Below are positions 60,181 through 64,000 of a stretch of DNA of 64,000 bases, one piece after another. The position numbers and the translations under genes are program-made. The notes below the pieces were generated by a model. The model searched no databases, had not been told where the DNA came from, and was given only the letters and a program-made list of their open reading frames with translations. The number at the start of each line of letters is the position of its first letter. The first letter of the stretch is position 1. Location of the stretch: contig JAGBBO010000037.1 in NCBI GenBank assembly GCA_017938435.1, positions 1 to 64,000 of the forward strand, read 5' to 3'. The stretch comes from Alphaproteobacteria bacterium. GTDB lineage: Bacteria > Pseudomonadota > Alphaproteobacteria > Rs-D84 > CACZYB01.

Positions 60181-61446
60181 ATGTTAGATATAAAATTCAT
60201 AAGGGAAAACACGGACCTTGTAAAGAAAATTTGCGAACAAAAAAATGTTGATATTGATATCGATTTAATGCTTAAACTTGATGCCGAGATTCTTTCTCTT
60301 AATCAAAAACTTCAAGATTTAAGAGAAGAAAAAAATGCTATTTCTTCATCTATTCCAACACTAAAAGACGATGAAAAAAAAGAAGCAATCACAAAATCAA
60401 AAGATTTGAATGATAAAATTAAGGTTTATGAAACCGAACTTGCTACAAAACAACCTGACTTTGATGATATGATGTGGAGGGTGCCAAATATTCCCGCACC
60501 TGATGTTCCAGTAGGTAAAGATGATAGTGAAAATGTTATTCTTCGCCGTGAAGGAACTCCACGAAAATTTGATTTCGAACCACGCGATCACTATGATATT
60601 TTGGAAATGAATGATTGGGCTGATTTCAAACGCGTTGCAAAAGTTTGTGGTTCTCGTTCTTATACACTTAAGGGGGCAGCATCAAGATTGGAAATTGCAC
60701 TTCATATGTATATGATGGATAAGTTGACAGCAAAGGGTTTCACAATGATTACTGTTCCATCAATGGTAAAGGAAGAGGCATTATATGGAACCGGTCATTT
60801 TCCAACTGGTCGTGATGATGTTTACTATTTACCAAAGGAAAATTTATATCTTTCTGGAACTGCTGAAATCGTTCTTACATCACTTCACCGTGATGAAATT
60901 TTAGAAGAAAACCAACTTCCTATCCTTTATGCAGGATATTCACCATGTTTCAGAAGTGAGGCAGGTTCTGCTGGTAAAGATGTTCGTGGTCTTATCCGTG
61001 TTCATCAATTTATGAAGGTGGAACAATATGTTATTTGTAAGGCTGATTTAGCAGAAAGTGAAAAATGGTATAACATCCTTCTTGAAACAGCCGAGGAAGT
61101 TTTGAAGGATTTAGAGTTGCCATATCAAGTACTTGCATGTTGCACTGGTGATATGGGTGCTGGTAAATACAAAATGTATGATTTAGAGGCCTGGACACCT
61201 TCTCAAAACAAATATCGCGAAACACATTCTTGCTCGAACCTTCTTGATTGGCAGGCAAGACGTGCTAATATCCGCTATCGTGAAAATGCAACCGGAAAGG
61301 TTAAATATTGCTATACTTTGAATAATACAGGTATTGCAACACCGAGAATCCTTGCTCCATTCTTGGAAAATCATCAAACTGCGGATGGTAAGGTAAGAAT
61401 TCCAGAAAAACTTCGTCCATATATGGGTGGTAAGGAGTATTTGTAG
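60181..61446 (+). CDS. serS: Seryl-tRNA synthetase
   Basis: This 421-residue class II synthetase charges both tRNA-Ser species seen in the window. The N-terminal coiled-coil arm runs to about residue 100. Motif 2 is 'CFRSEAGSAGKDVRGLIRVH', and motif 3 includes 'ETHSCSNLLDWQARRANIRY'; 'LSGTAEIVLTSLHRDEIL' is the serine-site region. The start at 60181 (M-L-D-I-K) matches the family; the frame also opens upstream to 60148. Its stop is one base from the start of the next gene. Confidence 0.96.
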   Translation: MLDIKFIRENTDLVKKICEQKNVDIDIDLMLKLDAEILSLNQKLQDLREEKNAISSSIPTLKDDEKKEAITKSKDLNDKIKVYETELATKQPDFDDMMWRVPNIPAPDVPVGKDDSENVILRREGTPRKFDFEPRDHYDILEMNDWADFKRVAKVCGSRSYTLKGAASRLEIALHMYMMDKLTAKGFTMITVPSMVKEEALYGTGHFPTGRDDVYYLPKENLYLSGTAEIVLTSLHRDEILEENQLPILYAGYSPCFRSEAGSAGKDVRGLIRVHQFMKVEQYVICKADLAESEKWYNILLETAEEVLKDLELPYQVLACCTGDMGAGKYKMYDLEAWTPSQNKYRETHSCSNLLDWQARRANIRYRENATGKVKYCYTLNNTGIATPRILAPFLENHQTADGKVRIPEKLRPYMGGKEYL

Positions 61447-61447
61447 G

Positions 61448-61933
61448 ATGAAGAAATTTTTGACCTTGGTTGTCGTGCTTTGTTCTTTCGCTGGTGGATG
61501 GATATTTGCGAAAGTGTCCGAAAGAAAGGATGTTAGAACTAAGTTTAGCCGTAGACCTGAGATTAGCGTGATGGTGTATCCTGCGGGAAAGGAGCATGGG
61601 GGACCTGTTGGTGGAATAATGTTTACAGAGGTTCAGGCGTATGTTGATAATCGCTATTCAAAAACTTTTTTGGTTGATCCAAAAACGGGGAAATTGGTAT
61701 TTGAGGAGAGGCGGACCTATGATGATCATGATGGACCGACCGGCTCTGTAAGACAGCTTATATTGTACAAGAATGGAAAACCTTGTTTAGTGACAGGCCT
61801 ACTGATGCAGGAATTTGGTCCACTTTTTGATATTGATAATGAAAAGTATGGTGGATTTTCTTTGTTCAACTTCTATAATAACCAGGAATGTAATATAGAA
61901 AATGAAGATGACAAGGAAGACGAAGAATACTAA
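61448..61933 (+). CDS. Uncharacterised secreted protein downstream of serS
   Basis: Not recognised. This 161-residue protein starts with a signal peptide 'FLTLVVVLCSFAGGWIFAKV'. The mature part has 'ISVMVYPAGKEHGGPVGGIM', 'KTGKLVFEERRTYDDHDGPT', one later cysteine pair position and a very acidic end 'NEDDKEDEEY'. It starts 1 bp after serS and is coupled to it. Its codon choice is unlike its neighbours: GAG, AAG, GGG, CGG and GCG are common while the rest of the window prefers GAA, AAA and GGT, so recent acquisition or low expression is possible. Confidence 0.65.
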   Translation: MKKFLTLVVVLCSFAGGWIFAKVSERKDVRTKFSRRPEISVMVYPAGKEHGGPVGGIMFTEVQAYVDNRYSKTFLVDPKTGKLVFEERRTYDDHDGPTGSVRQLILYKNGKPCLVTGLLMQEFGPLFDIDNEKYGGFSLFNFYNNQECNIENEDDKEDEEY

Positions 61934-61990
61934 AAAAAATACAACAACAATAATTTAAACAAACGATAAATACGAAAGGAAAAGAGAAAA

Positions 61991-62932
61991 ATGCGTGCTT
62001 TTTTATTCCCTGGACAGGGATCTCAAAAATTAAAAATGGGTTTGGATTTATATCAAAATTTTACTGAGGCCAAGGATGTTTTTGATGAGGTGGATTCTGC
62101 TTTGTCGCAAAATCTTTCATCAATAATTTTTGGTGATGATGCGGATGCATTAAATAAAACTGAAAATACACAACCAGCATTATTTGCTGTAAGTATGGCA
62201 ACATTAAAAGTTATTGAAAATCAAAGTGGTAAAAAAATAACTGAACTTTGTGATATGGTTGCTGGTCACTCTTTGGGTGAATATTCTGCGTTATGTGCTG
62301 CCGAAGTAATGCCAATTTCCGTTGGGGCAAGACTTCTTAAAGTTCGTGCAAAAGCAATGGCAGAGGCTGTTCCCGCTGGTCTTGGTGCAATGATGGCAAT
62401 AATCGGACTTGATATTGATACTGTTCGCAAAGTATGTGAAAAGGCTTCAACCGAAACTGAAAAATGCTCTGTTGCAAATGATAATTGTCCTGATCAAATT
62501 GTAATCAGTGGTCATAAATCTGCTATTGAAAAGGCTGAAGGTATTGCAAAAGAAATGGGTGCAAGAAAGTCGGTCATTCTTCCTGTTTCTGTTCCTGCAC
62601 ATTGCCCACTTATGGCTTCAGCAAAGGAAGTTGTGGAAGAAGCACTTTCTGAAATTACATTAAAAAACCCTATTGTTTCATTTGTTTCAAACAGAACCGC
62701 TGAAATTGCAACTGATGCAAAAGATATAAAAGAACACCTTGCACTTCAAATGGTAAACGGTGTTCGTTTCCGTGAATCTGTCGATTTTATGATTTCAAAA
62801 GGTGTTGATAATTTTGCCGAAATTGGAAGTGGTAATGTGCTTTCTGGTTTGGTAAAAAGATGTACTGACAAGGCAGTTTCAACTCCTGTTGGAAGTGTTG
62901 AAACTATTTCTGAATTTTTAAAAACTTTATAG
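61991..62932 (+). CDS. fabD: Malonyl-CoA:ACP transacylase
   Basis: This 313-residue enzyme loads malonate onto ACP for fatty-acid synthesis. The N-terminus 'LFPGQGSQKLKMGLDLYQ', the catalytic serine in 'MVAGHSLGEYSALCAAEVM', the Arg in 'LLKVRAKAMAEAVPAG' and the His in 'VPAHCPLMASAKEVVEEAL' are intact. AAAGGAAAAG precedes the start. fabG follows 9 bp later. The two are the usual start of a fab cluster, but acpP and fabF are not adjacent: a recombinase gene follows in the opposite direction. Confidence 0.95.
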   Translation: MRAFLFPGQGSQKLKMGLDLYQNFTEAKDVFDEVDSALSQNLSSIIFGDDADALNKTENTQPALFAVSMATLKVIENQSGKKITELCDMVAGHSLGEYSALCAAEVMPISVGARLLKVRAKAMAEAVPAGLGAMMAIIGLDIDTVRKVCEKASTETEKCSVANDNCPDQIVISGHKSAIEKAEGIAKEMGARKSVILPVSVPAHCPLMASAKEVVEEALSEITLKNPIVSFVSNRTAEIATDAKDIKEHLALQMVNGVRFRESVDFMISKGVDNFAEIGSGNVLSGLVKRCTDKAVSTPVGSVETISEFLKTL

Positions 62933-62941
62933 GAGGTTTAT

Positions 62942-63679
62942 ATGTTTGATTTAACAGGAAAAGTAGCTTTAGTGACTGGTGCAACTGGTGGTATTGGTGA
63001 AACTATTGCAAGAACTTTATACACTCAAGGTGCAACTGTAATTTTAACAGGTCGTAAGAAAGAAGTTCTTGAAAACCTTAAAAATGAACTTGGTGATAGG
63101 GCATTTGCAATCCCTGCTGATTTATCAGTTGACGGTGCAACAAAAACTTTGGTTGAGGAAGCATTAAAGGTTACAGGTCGTATTGATATCCTTATCAATA
63201 ATGCTGGACTAACAAAAGATGGTCTTATGATGCGTATGAAGGATGAAGATTGGCAAACAGTTATTGATGTCAACTTGACTGCGTCATTCAAACTTGCACG
63301 CGATGTTGTGACACCAATGATGAAAAATCGTTTCGGAAGAATTATAAATATCACATCTGTTGTTGGGTGGATGGGTAATGCTGGACAAGCAAATTATTGT
63401 GCAACAAAAGCTGGTTTAACTGGTATGAGTAAGGCCTTGGCTACTGAAGTTGCAAGCCGTGGTATCACAGTAAATTGTGTTGCCCCTGGCTTCATTTCAA
63501 CACCTATGACTGATGTTTTATCAGACGATTTGAAATCAAAAATGTTGGAACAAATTCCTACAAAACGCTTTGGAACAACAACCGATATTGCAAATGCGAT
63601 TGTTTTCTTGGCAAGTGACGAAGCATCGTATATCACTGGTCAAACAATCCATGTAAACGGTGGTATGTTAAGAGTTTAG
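62942..63679 (+). CDS. fabG: 3-oxoacyl-ACP reductase
   Basis: This 245-residue short-chain dehydrogenase reduces 3-oxoacyl-ACP with NADPH. The cofactor motif is 'ALVTGATGGIGETIARTL', the catalytic Ser-Tyr-Lys are in 'GRIINITSVVGWMG' and 'YCATKAGLTGMSKALATEVA', and the end 'SDEASYITGQTIHVNGGML' is typical of FabG. AGGAGG lies just before the start. It is the second gene of the fabD-fabG operon. Confidence 0.95.
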   Translation: MFDLTGKVALVTGATGGIGETIARTLYTQGATVILTGRKKEVLENLKNELGDRAFAIPADLSVDGATKTLVEEALKVTGRIDILINNAGLTKDGLMMRMKDEDWQTVIDVNLTASFKLARDVVTPMMKNRFGRIINITSVVGWMGNAGQANYCATKAGLTGMSKALATEVASRGITVNCVAPGFISTPMTDVLSDDLKSKMLEQIPTKRFGTTTDIANAIVFLASDEASYITGQTIHVNGGMLRV

Positions 63680-63700
63680 TTTTTAGTTATTAAATTGAAT

Positions 63701-63740
63701 ACCTTCCTTTGTTCGTGATGGGAATAATGGAAAGTAAGGT
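63701..63740. terminator. Inverted repeat between fabG and the recombinase gene
   Basis: ACCTTCCTTT (63701-63710) pairs with AAAGTAAGGT (63731-63740) with one mismatch around a 20-nt loop. It lies between convergent genes and may end transcription, although the T-runs are weak. Confidence 0.4.
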
Positions 63741-63751
63741 TATTTGAAAAA

Positions 63752-64000
63752 TTATTTTTTAAATAAGTTATTAAGTGGATGTTTTTCTTCCACTGCTTTT
63801 TTAAGCCTGTCCGTCATTATATGGGTATATATTTGCGTTGTTGCAATGTCGGAATGTCCCAACATTATTTGCACGGCTCTTAAATCTGCACCTCCCGCAA
63901 CAAGATGCGATGCAAACGAATGTCTGAATACATGGGGAGATACTTTTGCAGGATCAATACCAGCGGAAATTGCAATATCTTTTAAATTTTTATAAAAAAT
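63752..64000 (-). CDS. Tyrosine recombinase XerC/XerD, C-terminal part (start beyond the window)
   Basis: Only the last 82 residues are present, ending at TAA 63754-63752. They contain the catalytic box '[20 protein letters not shown]' (His-x-x-Arg), '[19 protein letters not shown]' with the second His and the nucleophile Tyr, and '[11 protein letters not shown]', the typical XerC/D end. Xer proteins resolve chromosome dimers at dif. The fragment cannot tell XerC from XerD; the ending '[11 protein letters not shown]' slightly favours XerD. Confidence 0.9.
   Translation of the reverse strand: MFYKNLKDIAISAGIDPAKVSPHVFRHSFASHLVAGGADLRAVQIMLGHSDIATTQIYTHIMTDRLKKAVEEKHPLNNLFKK

Overview
The window is a compact, AT-rich piece of bacterial chromosome, most likely from an alphaproteobacterium. 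The lineage evidence is a set of alphaproteobacterial marker genes: gapR (6470-6712), mipZ (9023-9832), a mic60/hemY-N/zapA cluster (20744-22682), secB beside a Tim44-like gene (48729-49946), a TIGR02300-type zinc-ribbon gene (34174-34479) and parAB-rsmG with a perfect parS. Strong codon bias to A/T, short spacers and shared terminators suggest a small, possibly host- or gut-associated genome; that lifestyle is an inference.

Layout. 1-1054: end of a cysteine-rich, collagen-like surface protein, then two ~170-bp structured repeats abutting tRNA-Ser(GCU). 1115-11346: carbon metabolism (maltokinase-like kinase, malQ, pyk, a Gfo/Idh/MocA oxidoreductase, gap) mixed with nucleoid and division genes (gapR, mipZ) and tRNA-Arg(CCG). 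11400-13100: a possible structured RNA, two DUF378 membrane proteins, a phage-like domain protein and a MazG-like protein. 13220-20660: gyrB, an AlkD-like protein, GtrA and a dolichyl-phosphate-sugar-synthase-type glycosyltransferase, tRNA-Ser(GGA), and a large Cys/Ser/Lys-rich surface protein whose signal-peptide region holds a 13-bp tandem duplication. 20744-32664: hemY-N/mic60/zapA, rph, a YfgM-like protein and bamB, a radical SAM enzyme, mnmG, a HAD phosphatase and a type-2 ileS. 32699-41301: small unknowns, hsp20, a virB3-virB4-metalloprotease group, thioesterases, and two tRNA-Gln genes each with its own repeats. 41314-44030: 9-mer cluster, parB, parA, parS, rsmG (origin-proximal type). 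44104-63679: envelope, translation and DNA genes (TPR protein, uvrD/pcrA, plsC, secB, tim44-like, frr, uppS, cdsA, lpoA-like, rsmI, smpB, yebC, topA, serS, fabD, fabG). The window ends inside a xerC/D recombinase gene.

The least ordinary DNA is at the tRNA genes. Four of the five tRNAs (Ser-GCU, Arg-CCG, Gln-CUG, Gln-UUG) are followed, on the tRNA strand, by short hairpin-rich units that each end in a copy of the 3' end of that same tRNA, up to and including CCA. The Gln and Arg units share a 17-nt motif and further sequence, so they look like one family of small tRNA-3'-end-associated elements. A second strong signal is the 13-bp duplication at 20560-20585. It puts the well-placed start codon (20660) out of frame with the 719-codon body, and removing one copy restores a continuous protein with a signal peptide; this fits an ON/OFF switch of a surface protein.
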